Assembly (NCBI GenBank): GCA_964385635.1
Contig: CAYLPU010000010.1
Coordinates: forward strand, 8,293 to 72,292
Length of the DNA stretch: 64,000 nucleotides
Direction of reading: 5' to 3'
From: CAYLPU01 sp964385635
GTDB taxonomy: Bacteria > Chloroflexota > Anaerolineae > B4-G1
Below are positions 32,467-41,885 of the stretch, piece by piece; position 1 is the first letter of the stretch; the number at the start of each line of letters is the position of its first letter. The notes beneath the pieces were generated by a model. The model was not told the origin of the DNA. It ran no database searches and was given only the letters and a program-made list of their open reading frames with translations. The translations under genes and the position numbers were made by a program.

Positions 32467-33604
32467 CCCGGACCAACGGCATCGAGATTTCGAGTTCAAC
32501 CTGCGGGAACTGGCCGGATCTATGGGAGACTTCGGTACGCTGTTTCCCCTGGCGATTGGCTACATCGCGGTCTGCGGGCTCGATCCGGCCGGGCTGTTCA
32601 TCTGGATGGGGCTGGTCAACATCGCCACCGGGGTCATCTATCGTCTGCCTATGCCGGTGGAACCCAAGAAGGTCATCTCCGTGGCTGCCATCTCTCAAAG
32701 GTGGTCCCCTTCCCTCGTCTACGCTTCTGGCCTGGGGTTGGGAATCACCTGGTTTGTCTTGACGTTGAGCGGGCTGATGCGCCACATCGTCCGCTGGACG
32801 CCTATGTTCGTAGCGCGGGGGATTCAACTGGCGCTGGGAATTACGTTGGCCTGGCAAGGTCTCAAGTTGATGCGGCCCGACCCGCTCCTGGGACTCGTTG
32901 CTATCGTCATTGTGCTCCTTCTGCGGAAGAGCCGCTATGCCCCAGCCACCATCGTGTTGATGCTGCTCGGTGTAGGCATCATCGCCTGGCGCGGCCAACT
33001 GGGGCAGTCGTTGGAACTGACCATCAGCTTGCCGCCCCTCACCTTGCCTCGCCTGGACGATGTGTGGCAGGCTATGCTTCTGGCCGGTTTCGCCCAGATT
33101 CCGCTTTCCATTACCAACGCCGTCATTGCCACGGCGGCTCTCATCCGGGACTACTTCCCAGGCAAACCGGTCAAGGAAGAGCGGTTGATGCTGAACATGG
33201 GTTTCATGAACGTGATTCCGGCTTTCTTCGGAGGGATGCCTATGTGCCACGGTGCTGGGGGGTTGGCCGGGCAATACTACTTCGGAGCACGTACCGGTGG
33301 GGCTAACATCATCGAAGGGTTGATCGAGATCTCCCTGGGGCTGTTCCTGGGCAAGTCCATCGGCAATTTGCTGACCGCCTTCCCCATGCCGCTGGTAGGG
33401 GCGATGATGCTTCTGGTGGGGATCGAATTGGGCCGGGTGGTACTGAAACTGAAGGGATGGGGACTGCGCGTGGCGGTGTTCACTGCCGCCTTCTCGGTCG
33501 TGGCCAACATGGCCGTAGGTTTCGGCGCGGGATTGGCTGTGGCCTATCTGGTGCGGGCATTGAAGCATCGGCGTCTATTACCTTGCGCGTGCTCCAAATC
33601 GTGA
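32453..33604 (+). CDS. MOT1-family sulfate/molybdate-type transporter
   Basis: The product from GTG 32453 (GGAGGGG upstream) is 383 residues with about ten membrane segments. The MOT1 signature ELAGSMGDFGTLFPLAIGY lies near the N-terminus, and the mirrored motif FFGGMPMCHGAGGLAGQYYFG in the second half. Family members move molybdate or sulfate, and in principle other oxyanions. An in-frame ATG at 32396 would deepen the overlap with the Fe-S gene and lacks a ribosome-binding site. The C-terminus ends CACSKS. Confidence 0.83.
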   Translation: MRENNPDQRHRDFEFNLRELAGSMGDFGTLFPLAIGYIAVCGLDPAGLFIWMGLVNIATGVIYRLPMPVEPKKVISVAAISQRWSPSLVYASGLGLGITWFVLTLSGLMRHIVRWTPMFVARGIQLALGITLAWQGLKLMRPDPLLGLVAIVIVLLLRKSRYAPATIVLMLLGVGIIAWRGQLGQSLELTISLPPLTLPRLDDVWQAMLLAGFAQIPLSITNAVIATAALIRDYFPGKPVKEERLMLNMGFMNVIPAFFGGMPMCHGAGGLAGQYYFGARTGGANIIEGLIEISLGLFLGKSIGNLLTAFPMPLVGAMMLLVGIELGRVVLKLKGWGLRVAVFTAAFSVVANMAVGFGAGLAVAYLVRALKHRRLLPCACSKS

Positions 33605-33619
33605 GAGGAGGCAAGCTCT

Positions 33620-33883
33620 ATGGGATACGAGGATTTGAGACAGCAGATCGAAGAGATACAGCCCCGGTTGACACCAACCTTCGTCGAGGAGGCCGTCCAT
33701 GCGCTGTTGCGCCAGGGCGAGGACGTGGGCGGCGGCGTCAATGCCCTCCGGTTGGTGAAACACTTGCTGGGCGGCCCACAACTGCGAGACGTGGAAGCCG
33801 TCTGGGCCTACGATCAGCTCAAGCCGGCGTTCCGTACTGCCTTCGAGCAAATCCCATTGCTCTACTACTTCGAGGGTGACTGA
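33620..33883 (+). CDS. Small helical protein of unknown function (87 aa)
   Basis: GAGAGGAGG precedes ATG 33620. The sequence appears largely helical (YEDLRQQIEEIQPRLTPTF, then HALLRQGEDVGGGVNALRLV). No family recognised. It sits 15 bp after the MOT1-type gene and may be co-expressed. Confidence 0.6.
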   Translation: MGYEDLRQQIEEIQPRLTPTFVEEAVHALLRQGEDVGGGVNALRLVKHLLGGPQLRDVEAVWAYDQLKPAFRTAFEQIPLLYYFEGD

Positions 33884-33944
33884 TGAGCGGAGGATTGCAT
33901 CTTCCCGGTGGGAAGATCACGATCTTCCCATAAATGAGGTAAGT

Positions 33945-34154
33945 ATGGCGAAATTGAGTTCTCGTCAGATTCTGGTGGGGCGGTTGCCGGCCAGGATGCA
34001 AGGACTGGACGAGATGTTTGACGGACTGTACGAGTTGGGACGTCGGCCAGATGAGGCGGGCTTGGGGATGGCATTGGTCGAGCGTGCTCGTGCGTATAAG
34101 AACTATATTCGATACGGTTCTGATCGGTCTTCGCAGAGCCATGACCTGAGCTAG
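33945..34154 (+). CDS. Small protein of unknown function (69 aa)
   Basis: ATG 33945 has GAGGT just upstream. The sequence begins MAKLSSRQILVGRLPARM and contains ALVERARAYKNYIRYG. The longer frame from 33876 reads through a GGGAAGATC/GATCTTCCC palindrome and was not used. Function unknown. Confidence 0.5.
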   Translation: MAKLSSRQILVGRLPARMQGLDEMFDGLYELGRRPDEAGLGMALVERARAYKNYIRYGSDRSSQSHDLS

Positions 34155-34240
34155 AGCAGGGGAAGGCACCGCATCATCCTGGACAGCACTGTCTTCATGT
34201 AGTAGAATGTAGTAGAGTGCACCGCACGGAGTATGAGAGC
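34151..34240 (+). promoter_or_regulatory. Upstream element shared with 39311-39400, copy A
   Basis: GAGCAGGGGAAGG, a dyad GGACAGCACTGTCT and GTAGTAGAATG occur in the same order as at 39311-39400, also ahead of a plus-strand gene. The GTAGTAGAAT part could be a -10 region. This suggests a common promoter/operator for the cation exporter here and the sensor kinase there. Confidence 0.4.
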
Positions 34241-34361
34241 AATTCCGTTGGGGCCCACCAGCAAGACCCCGGGCTCACCGCGCGATGACCAGGGTGGTTG
34301 GGCGATCACGCCTTGTGTTGATAGAATAGGAGAAGGACTTGCCCTGGGCGGGAGCCGAAGG

Positions 34362-35009
34362 ATGGACTGGGATGCTTTGCTTTCGACACTTGGACTGATC
34401 TTCGTGGCCGAAGTGGGCGACAAGACCCAACTGGCCGTCGTGACTCAGGTCTGCAAGCATCGCCGGCCGTGGGCTGTTTTTCTGGGAGCGAGCCTGGCCC
34501 TGACCGCGGTTACAGCGCTCGGTGCTATTGGCGGTCGGGTTTTGGGGCATATCATCCCGGGAGCTGTCCTGCGTGCCGTCGCAGCGTTGGCGTTCGTGCT
34601 GATGGGGATACTCATCGGACGAGAGGCTTTCAAGGCGGAGACCGACGGACTGGAAGGAGAAGCGTGTGATTACCTATCGGCTCCGCTCAGGGCAGGCCCA
34701 GAAGATACGCGGGCAGACTGTGCACCGGTCTCCGCCTGGGACTGGAAGGCGTTTAGCTCAACCCTGGGGTTGCTGTTCGTCGCCGAATTGGGCGACAAGA
34801 CTCAGTTGGCTGTTCTGAGCCTGGCGGGGAAGTACGGGGACACCTGGGCGGTTTTCATCGGTGGGACGCTGGCGCTGACCCTGGTGACGGCACTGGGAGT
34901 CGTCGGCGGGCAGGGGCTGTGTAGGCTCATTCCTGAGCGGTTGCTCCTGTGGATCTCCGCTGTGGCATTCGTGGTAATGGGAACGTTGATGTGGCTTGGT
35001 GTGTTATGA
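34362..35009 (+). CDS. TMEM165/GDT1-family (UPF0016) cation exporter
   Basis: The 215-residue protein is an internal duplication of three-helix units, each opening with the family motif: FVAEVGDKTQLAVV near residue 14 and FVAELGDKTQLAVL near 135. GDT1 proteins export Mn2+ or Ca2+ across the membrane. ATG 34362 was preferred to 34233 because the shorter form begins at the first helix and GGGAG precedes it. Confidence 0.87.
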   Translation: MDWDALLSTLGLIFVAEVGDKTQLAVVTQVCKHRRPWAVFLGASLALTAVTALGAIGGRVLGHIIPGAVLRAVAALAFVLMGILIGREAFKAETDGLEGEACDYLSAPLRAGPEDTRADCAPVSAWDWKAFSSTLGLLFVAELGDKTQLAVLSLAGKYGDTWAVFIGGTLALTLVTALGVVGGQGLCRLIPERLLLWISAVAFVVMGTLMWLGVL

Positions 35010-35048
35010 GAAGCCCTGACAGCCCAAGACGAGGGAGTCGGCAAAACG

Positions 35049-36005
35049 GTGTCATCTGAACAGCGAAAACGTAAAGGCATCTTGGCCGTCAACCTTGGAC
35101 TGGCTGCCAACATCTTTCTGGCCGCGTTGAAGACGAGTATTGGCATTGTGGGCCATAGTCCCGCCCTGCTTGCCGACGGCATCAACTCCACCTCCGACGT
35201 GGCCTATGGGATTGTGGTCAGCGTGTTCATGCGGCTGGCCGGGAAGCCGCCCGATGAGGAGCATCCCTACGGCCATAGCCAGATGGAGAGTATCGCGGCA
35301 GTGGTCGTGGGCTCGTTTGTTATGACCACCGCCATCGCCATTTTCTGGGATGCGGTCAACAACGTGTACGATTTGCTGGTCGGACAAGGTGACTTCAGCG
35401 GGGCCGCGGTTGGCGCTTTGTGGGTGGGGATGCTCACGGTGGCTCTCAAGCTGGGGTTGGCGATCTGGACGCAACGAATAGGCCAACAGACCCAGAACGC
35501 CGCCGTGCTGGCGTTGGCCTACGATCATCGCAACGACATATTCTCCGCCCTGGCAGCGACGGTTGGCATCTTTTTTGGCCGGATGGGCCACCCATGGGTT
35601 GACCCGCTGGCCGGGGCACTGGTCGCACTGATCATCCTGCGCACGGGCATCGAGATCTTGCGCGAGTCAACGGCAGACCTGATGGACACCTTGCCCGGCC
35701 GGACACTGGCTCAACAAATCAGCGAGTTGTTAAGCCCCATTCCGGGCGTGAAACAAGTCGAAGAGATCCGCGCGCACCGGTTCGGGCCGTACATGGTAGC
35801 TAACATTACTATTGGCGTTGATGGCTCGTTGAGTGTGGCTGAGGGTGACAGGATTGCCACCCAGGTGGAGCACACCCTGATTGAGCACATTGAGTTCATG
35901 CGCCGGGTTCACGTCCACTACCACCCCGCGACCTCGCCACCTCGCCCTGCCCGGAGTCGGGAGGCTGCACAGAGATGTGACGATGGCGGCGCAGGAAGAG
36001 GATAA
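35049..36005 (+). CDS. Cation diffusion facilitator (CDF) transporter
   Basis: The 318-residue protein has the CDF pattern: ALLADGINSTSDV with the TM2 metal-site Asp residues, HPYGHSQMESIAAVV, and the TM5 site ALAYDHRNDIFSALAA. The C-terminal cytoplasmic domain has VKQVEEIRAHRFGPYMVANI and VHVHYHP. CDF proteins exchange Zn2+, Fe2+ or Mn2+ for protons. The last ~25 residues are low-complexity. GTG at 35049 is the apparent start. It ends the run of metal-related genes. Confidence 0.9.
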   Translation: MSSEQRKRKGILAVNLGLAANIFLAALKTSIGIVGHSPALLADGINSTSDVAYGIVVSVFMRLAGKPPDEEHPYGHSQMESIAAVVVGSFVMTTAIAIFWDAVNNVYDLLVGQGDFSGAAVGALWVGMLTVALKLGLAIWTQRIGQQTQNAAVLALAYDHRNDIFSALAATVGIFFGRMGHPWVDPLAGALVALIILRTGIEILRESTADLMDTLPGRTLAQQISELLSPIPGVKQVEEIRAHRFGPYMVANITIGVDGSLSVAEGDRIATQVEHTLIEHIEFMRRVHVHYHPATSPPRPARSREAAQRCDDGGAGRG

Positions 36006-36026
36006 GAGGGATGCACTCTACTCCGC

Positions 36027-37901
36027 TTATTCCCTATTGCTGCCACTGGTGTACAGTTCTTGATAAACTCGGTAGTTCAAAGACACACGTTCCAGATACT
36101 CCCGTGTCGATCCAAACCCAATCCAACGCAGCAGATCGTCTCGGTTTGAGACCAGGGGATTCGCTTGCCAACTATCCACGCTGCCGGCGCCGCCATTATA
36201 GGCCAGAACAGCCAGCTCCAGGTCGCCGTCGTAGTAGTCGAGCAGGAAGCGCAAGAACCATGCCGCCATGCGAACGTTGGCCTCCGGGGTGAAACCGTCG
36301 CTTGGCGAAATGTCCTCCCCCAACTGCTCGGCGATCCAGTCCTGGGTTGGTGGCATGACCTGCATCAGGCCCCGTTCTCCAGCGTAGCCGAAAGCCTCCG
36401 GATCATACCGGCTCTCCTGGCGCATAATGGCCCATAAGAGCAGCGGGTCTACGTCGAACTCTGCCGCCGCTGCTTCCACTGTGGCCGAATAGGGGGTCGG
36501 ATAGCTCAACTGCCATAAGGCCAGGGGGGCTCGCGGGTGGTCTTCTATATACGCCTCGGCGATAGCCTGAGCCTCGACCACGTAGCCCCTCGAGGCCAAC
36601 GATTCCGCCATCGCCAGGCCCACCTCCGGCGCACGCCGAAATCGGGCGGCCAGCACGAATTCCTTATGCGCCAGGTCCTCGCGCCCAAGCGACTCCAATG
36701 CCCATGCCTTGTCCAGAATGTCGTCGCCTGCCGTGGCCAACGGTGGCGCTGTGTCCAGCCTGAGCTCATCCTCGGTGGCCCGCAGCGCCAGCCAGTTCAG
36801 ACTCAACCTGTCCAGCAATGCCTCACTCTCAGTCTGGGCTTGTTCATCCTCCATTCTCTGGGCAAGGACGTAGAACCGGTATGTTGCGTCGTCGGCGAGA
36901 TAGCTGTACGTTTTTCCCAGGCGGGCATAGATGGGCAACGTCTCCGCCAGCCGGTCTTGTTCCTCCAGCATTGTGGTCGCGGACCACCAGGCCACCGGGT
37001 AAGGGGAGTCCAGATAGAGCGCCAGGGCTTCGTCAGGGTCTTCCTCTTCCAACAACTCGGCCTGGGCCAGTTGGCTATCCAGCGTATCAATCGTCCGGTA
37101 GAGAGATAGCGCCTCGTCGGGACGGTCAAGGCGCGTCAAGACCCGGGCGAGACCAAACTGAGCCGACTCATCATCGGGCATCTCCTCCAGCCAGGCCCGA
37201 TAGGCCACCTCTGCCTCCTCATAGCGGGCCAGTCCGGCCAGTGCCTGTGCACGCGAGGGCAGTGCCTCGGGGTCATCGATCCCTCGCAGTGTCTCCAGGG
37301 CATCACTGTGCCAGGTGGCACTGTTCAAATCCTCGGCCACAACAAGTGGGTCTTGCCCAGTGTGGCGCATCCCGGCGAAAGCATCCGGGCGGTCGCCCAG
37401 GATATGGAGATATTCGGCATAGGCTCCCTCGTCGTCCTCCTGCTCCTCCAGGTAGCGCGCCAGTTCCAGGCGCAAGGCGACTGTGTCGTACAGAGCCAAC
37501 GCCGCTCGGTACTCGTCTTCAGCCTCTGGCGCCTCGATGCTTGCGTAGTAACGCGCCATTGCGATATGCGCCTGGAAGGCGGCCGGACTCTGGGGTCGGA
37601 AAGCGGCAATGGCCTGCAGCGTGCGCATCGCTTCCAGGTCTGGCATGGCGACCTCGGCAGCCCACAGCCGGGCATACTCATCTATTTGTGGCAACTTCTC
37701 GGCCAGCCGCTCATATAACACAACCGCCCGCTCAGGGCTCGCGCCCTGGGCCTCGCGGTAGAGTGCCTGAGGCGAGCGCAGGTAGTCCCTGAAGGTTGCT
37801 ATGAGCACCAGTCCTGCGAGCAGACCCACGAGGATGACAACCAGCGCCAAACGGTTGGAGCCCGATCGACGATGCAACCCTTTTTCCTCCTCCTGTTCCA
37901 T
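36027..37901 (-). CDS. Membrane-anchored lytic transglycosylase with TPR-like repeats
   Basis: From ATG 37901 (TGATG with the upstream gene) the protein is 624 residues. One membrane segment near residues 18-36 anchors it. The middle ~400 residues are helical repeats rich in YxxWLEEMPDDESAQFGLAR-like TPR units. The C-terminal SLT domain has LLWAIMRQESRYDPEAFG with the catalytic Glu, GERGLMQVMPPTQDW and VLAYNGGAGSVDSW. It cleaves peptidoglycan glycan strands to anhydromuropeptides. It pairs with a beta-propeller lipoprotein gene. Confidence 0.88.
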   Translation of the reverse strand: MEQEEEKGLHRRSGSNRLALVVILVGLLAGLVLIATFRDYLRSPQALYREAQGASPERAVVLYERLAEKLPQIDEYARLWAAEVAMPDLEAMRTLQAIAAFRPQSPAAFQAHIAMARYYASIEAPEAEDEYRAALALYDTVALRLELARYLEEQEDDEGAYAEYLHILGDRPDAFAGMRHTGQDPLVVAEDLNSATWHSDALETLRGIDDPEALPSRAQALAGLARYEEAEVAYRAWLEEMPDDESAQFGLARVLTRLDRPDEALSLYRTIDTLDSQLAQAELLEEEDPDEALALYLDSPYPVAWWSATTMLEEQDRLAETLPIYARLGKTYSYLADDATYRFYVLAQRMEDEQAQTESEALLDRLSLNWLALRATEDELRLDTAPPLATAGDDILDKAWALESLGREDLAHKEFVLAARFRRAPEVGLAMAESLASRGYVVEAQAIAEAYIEDHPRAPLALWQLSYPTPYSATVEAAAAEFDVDPLLLWAIMRQESRYDPEAFGYAGERGLMQVMPPTQDWIAEQLGEDISPSDGFTPEANVRMAAWFLRFLLDYYDGDLELAVLAYNGGAGSVDSWQANPLVSNRDDLLRWIGFGSTREYLERVSLNYRVYQELYTSGSNRE

Positions 37902-38971
37902 CACGAGCCTCCTACTCCGCTTTCCGACTCCATTTCCAGACTGAAGGCATGCAGTCGCCGGTCGGTGGAGCCGACGAAAAGCCTCCCATCGGCCACGGTC
38001 GGCCCTGCCGCGATAGCGCCTCCGGTGCGGTAACTCCACACCAGCGCTCCCGTCTCACGGTCCAGCCCGTAGAGATAACCATCGTCGGAGCCCACAAAGA
38101 CCAGGTCTCCCCACACTGCTGGCGTGGACCGGATGATGTCCTTGGCCTGGTATTGCCAGACGAGGCTGCCGTCCTGGGCACGCAGCGCGTACAGCCGGCC
38201 GTCGTTTGCGCCCACGTATACCAACCCGTCGGTGACGACCGGCGATGACTCGATACCGTATTCCGTCTCGAAGGTCCAAAGCAACTGGCCGGTGGCAGCG
38301 TCCAACGCATAGAGCCTCCGGTCAACGGATCCCACGTAGACAGTTCCAGCAGCGATGGCCGGGGTGGCCAAAATATCCCCTTCTGTCCGATAGCGCCATC
38401 GGAGTTCTCCGCTCGTGACGTCCAGGGCGTACAGATAATTATCGCTCGAACCGACGAAGGCGAGGTCTCCAGCCAGGGAAACGCTCCCCTCGATCCGACC
38501 GTCAGTCTCGTACCGCCACATCAGATTGCCGTCCTCGGCCGCCAGTGCGTAGAAGAAGCGATCGTGGGAACCGACGTAGAGGACACTATCACTAATCACG
38601 GGGGAACCAGTCACCCATCCATCCGTCTCGTATCTCCACTGCAGGTCGCCCTGCGCTTCGTCCAGCGCGTAGACTGCGCCGTCCCAGGAACCGAAATAGA
38701 CCGTGCCCCCAAAGACAACCGGCGATGAGGTGATATTGTCGCTCGTTTCATAATGCCAGATGGACTCCCCTGTATCGGCATTGACAGCGTGCAGGGCATT
38801 GTCATCAGCCCCCACGTACGCGACTTCGTCGCTCACTGTTGGTGTTCCTCTGACATAGTCGCCCGCACGGTAGGACCAGGCAAAGGAAATTGTGATCTTA
38901 TTTGCGGAGATGGAAGCCTCGCAACCGACCAGCAAAGCCACCATCACACAGGTCAAAATCTTGATCTTCAT
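37901..38971 (-). CDS. Lipoprotein with PQQ-like beta-propeller
   Basis: The protein from ATG 38971 is 356 residues. A lipobox ALLVGCEAS ends the signal peptide. About eight repeats follow, each with a VYVGSxDxxLYALDAxTG pattern, forming a BamB/PQQ-type propeller. Such proteins scaffold envelope complexes or bind carbohydrate; no catalytic site is visible. The ORF extends in frame to 39073 but that part lacks a signal peptide. It is translationally coupled to the lytic transglycosylase. Confidence 0.85.
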   Translation of the reverse strand: MKIKILTCVMVALLVGCEASISANKITISFAWSYRAGDYVRGTPTVSDEVAYVGADDNALHAVNADTGESIWHYETSDNITSSPVVFGGTVYFGSWDGAVYALDEAQGDLQWRYETDGWVTGSPVISDSVLYVGSHDRFFYALAAEDGNLMWRYETDGRIEGSVSLAGDLAFVGSSDNYLYALDVTSGELRWRYRTEGDILATPAIAAGTVYVGSVDRRLYALDAATGQLLWTFETEYGIESSPVVTDGLVYVGANDGRLYALRAQDGSLVWQYQAKDIIRSTPAVWGDLVFVGSDDGYLYGLDRETGALVWSYRTGGAIAAGPTVADGRLFVGSTDRRLHAFSLEMESESGVGGS

Positions 38972-39310
38972 CGGTTTTTCCTTCCTTGCTCCTTCCCTTT
39001 TGCATGCTTGTGTCACTTCGCACAACGGGGCGGCGGGCGGACAAAATGGGCCCAGAGTAAATAGGGTGCTCATCGCTTCGCTCTGCGCGCCCTGTGGTTT
39101 CCTATCTTTGCGAAGCAGCCCGCAGGGCGGTCAAGTGAGCCCAAGGATCAGACGGCAAGCACGTCATTGTAAGCCAGTTATTCAAAATTGTCCAGTTGGG
39201 CACGCTGCTTCGGTGAGGGCTGCCTTGGGCAGTGCCACTCGATAGCAGGGTTGAGGTCGTGGAGCCGTTCAAGTGCGTGGTGGGGTGCAGTTCGTGTCGT
39301 GACCTGGGCT
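38972..39310. other. Intergenic region between divergent units
   Basis: This stretch between the propeller lipoprotein and the sensor kinase holds no convincing gene. Apart from short GC-rich inverted segments (for example near 39101-39130) I see no repeat or RNA signal in it. Confidence 0.4.
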
Positions 39311-39400
39311 GGAGCAGGAAAAGAGCCGTATCGGATTGGACAGTCTTGTCTCCATATAGTAAAATGCACAGTACAGAGATGGAGACAATTCTGTGAGATA
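39311..39400 (+). promoter_or_regulatory. Upstream element shared with 34151-34240, copy B
   Basis: GGAGCAGGAAAAG, GGACAGTCTTGTCT and ATAGTAAAATGCACAG repeat the order seen at 34151-34240. TAAAAT at 39359-39364 could be a -10. It lies about 115 bp ahead of the sensor kinase gene. Confidence 0.4.
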
Positions 39401-39478
39401 GCTCAGTCGGGCTGTGCCTGTTGCAGCCTGAAACGAGAGAGGCTTCGAGGTCACAATCTCGCTTGAAATGAGAAAGAT

Positions 39479-41836
39479 ATGGTGAGCAAGTTTCTGGATT
39501 TCCTGTTGGTGCTCCTGGCCCAGTTTGCCGGAGGGCCTGGTGCGATAGAAAATAACCTCATGCGCTTTGGATTGGCAGCAATATTCTGGGGTGCGCTTCT
39601 GATAGTCGCCTGGTCCAGACAGCGCCAAAACGAGTTGCCGCGTGAAAAGTTATTGGTATGGGGCTTTGGCCTGGGTCTTGCACGTGAACTGTTCATGTTT
39701 GGCTTCGTCTCCCTGCAGATGCTAGGCATAGTAGAACGTGAATCGGCGTACTTCCTTTCCGCCCCACTGGAGCGCGCTCTGACAATGGCGGCGGTTGTGA
39801 TGGTCGCTGGCTCGTTCTTGCGATACATTCTGGATGACGCCCGCCTGTCACGCCGCTATCTGCAGATTGGGATGGGAGCAACGGGCATTTGCTACCTGAC
39901 CACATCCTGGTGGTGGGCCTTGTACATCGCGGCCAACCCATGGAGCAGTTTTGGACAGACCTGGTGTGCCTGGCTCTTTCGATTGACCGCATCTGTGTTG
40001 ATAGCCATTCCTATTGTCCTCTTGGCAAAGAAGCGCGGATGGCTGCGTAACATAGTGTTAGTGGCGCTGATGTTCTTCTTTCTGGACGAAACCCTAATGC
40101 TCGTTAACCTGGCTACGGATGAAATCTACACGAACGTATTCTGTCCCATCTGCCACACTTTTCATATCTGGGCTATTCCCCTGCTAGGGTACGTCTATAT
40201 CCGCGAACAGTCCGTTGAGAGACGACAGGCGGAGGATGCACTGCGGGAGAGCGAAGAACGGTTCCGAGGAATCATCGAGAGTACGGAAGCAGGCTACTTT
40301 TATATGGACCGAGACGGCCGGTTTCAGCACGTCAACGACGCCTGGCTGCGAATGCATGGATATGCTTCACCCGACGAGGTGATCGGCCAACATTTCTCTC
40401 TGGTCCAGGTCGAGACGGACCTGGAGCAGGTGCAGAGGAACGTGGAAAGGCTACTCAGTGGAGAACCAATCTCGACCGGTGAGTTCACACGACGCTGCAA
40501 GGACGGATCCATTGGCTACCATACTTCTTCTGTCAATCCCGTCGTGCGGGGTGGCAGAGTGGTAGGACTGGAAGGGTTCCTCATAGACATCACCGAACGG
40601 ATGAAGGCGGAGAGAGAGGTCTGGCGTCGCAACGAGGAGTTGGTCGCACTCAACACGATTGCCACCACGATAAGCCAGTCGCTTGACCTGGATCGTATGC
40701 TGAATGCGGTCCTGGGCAAAGTGTTGCTAGTAACAGATATGGACGCGGGTTGGATACACCTGCTCGACGAGGATAGCCGCCTGCTGTCACTGGTCGCTCA
40801 GCGCGGATTCTCTCAGGAAATAGCCAGGGAGACACAAACGGTCAAACCGGGCGAAAGCATGGCTGGCAAGGCGGCCCAATCGGGACAGCCCATCGTGATG
40901 GACAAGTTCCCGGACGATCACAGGCTCAGCAAGGAGACCTGCCGGCGGGAAGGGCTGCACGCTTTCGCCGGTATTCCCATCAAGTCGAAGGACAAAGTGC
41001 TGGGGGCGCTGAGTGTCTTTAGTCGTAACCCTCGCGAACTGAGTTCTCAGGAGGTACAACTGCTCACCGCCATCGGCCACCAGGTCGGCGTGGCTGTCGA
41101 GAACGCGCGCTTGGCCGAGGAAGCAGCCGGGATAGAAATCCTACAGGAACTGAATCGTCTGCGGTCCGAGTTGATCGCCAACGTCTCCCACGAAGTGAGA
41201 ACCCCCCTGGGACTGATCAGAATCTCTTGCACCTCTCTGCTGGCGGAAGATGTGGACTTTGACCGGGAGACCCGGCAAAAGTTTCTGCGCGGCATTGACG
41301 AGGAGACGGACAGGCTAGAGAGAATCGTTGACAACTTGTTAGACCTCTCCCGGATAGAGAGCGGGCGGCTGCGCCTGGACGTGCGTCCTACAGACGTGGG
41401 CCTGCTTGCCAGAGAGGTGATGGAGAATATGGAGGCGCAAACTACACAACACCGCCTCGTCCACAACTTTCCCCCTGATCCGTTGGTGGCGATCATTGAT
41501 TCCAAACGCGTTGAACAGATACTGCGCAATCTCCTGAGTAACGCCATCAAGTACTCACCTGAAGGAGGGACCATCGCCGTCCGGGGGTGTGAGGACGAGA
41601 GACACATCATCGTCCAGGTCAGTGATCAGGGGATAGGTATCCCGGCAGAGGATCTGGAGCGGGTGTTTGAGCGATTCTATCGAGTTGACAACGAGACCAC
41701 CCAGAGCGTGAGAGGAGTCGGCCTGGGGCTGGCGGTCTGCCGGAGCATCGCGGAGGCCCACGGTGGACGCATCTGGGTTGAAAGCACTCTCGGTGTGGGG
41801 AGCACTTTTTATTTCACTCTGAAACGTGAAACGTAA
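39479..41836 (+). CDS. Membrane sensor histidine kinase with PAS and GAF domains
   Basis: The 785-residue kinase begins with about six or seven membrane segments (1-245) ending with CPICHTFH and LLGYVYIREQS. A PAS domain follows (~258-365, GRFQHVNDAWLRMHGY), then GAF (~385-545, LDLDRMLNAVLG to VAVENARLAE), HisKA with the phosphorylated His in LIANVSHEVRTPLGLI, and HATPase_c with NLLSNAIKYSP, VSDQGIGIP and GVGLGLAVCRSIAEAHGG. It autophosphorylates and should pass phosphate to the PhoB-type regulator 50 bp downstream. The signal is unknown. Confidence 0.93.
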   Translation: MVSKFLDFLLVLLAQFAGGPGAIENNLMRFGLAAIFWGALLIVAWSRQRQNELPREKLLVWGFGLGLARELFMFGFVSLQMLGIVERESAYFLSAPLERALTMAAVVMVAGSFLRYILDDARLSRRYLQIGMGATGICYLTTSWWWALYIAANPWSSFGQTWCAWLFRLTASVLIAIPIVLLAKKRGWLRNIVLVALMFFFLDETLMLVNLATDEIYTNVFCPICHTFHIWAIPLLGYVYIREQSVERRQAEDALRESEERFRGIIESTEAGYFYMDRDGRFQHVNDAWLRMHGYASPDEVIGQHFSLVQVETDLEQVQRNVERLLSGEPISTGEFTRRCKDGSIGYHTSSVNPVVRGGRVVGLEGFLIDITERMKAEREVWRRNEELVALNTIATTISQSLDLDRMLNAVLGKVLLVTDMDAGWIHLLDEDSRLLSLVAQRGFSQEIARETQTVKPGESMAGKAAQSGQPIVMDKFPDDHRLSKETCRREGLHAFAGIPIKSKDKVLGALSVFSRNPRELSSQEVQLLTAIGHQVGVAVENARLAEEAAGIEILQELNRLRSELIANVSHEVRTPLGLIRISCTSLLAEDVDFDRETRQKFLRGIDEETDRLERIVDNLLDLSRIESGRLRLDVRPTDVGLLAREVMENMEAQTTQHRLVHNFPPDPLVAIIDSKRVEQILRNLLSNAIKYSPEGGTIAVRGCEDERHIIVQVSDQGIGIPAEDLERVFERFYRVDNETTQSVRGVGLGLAVCRSIAEAHGGRIWVESTLGVGSTFYFTLKRET

Positions 41837-41885
41837 TGCGCAATTTGTAGACGGCTAACGGCCAGCATAGCCAGGGAGACAAGGT

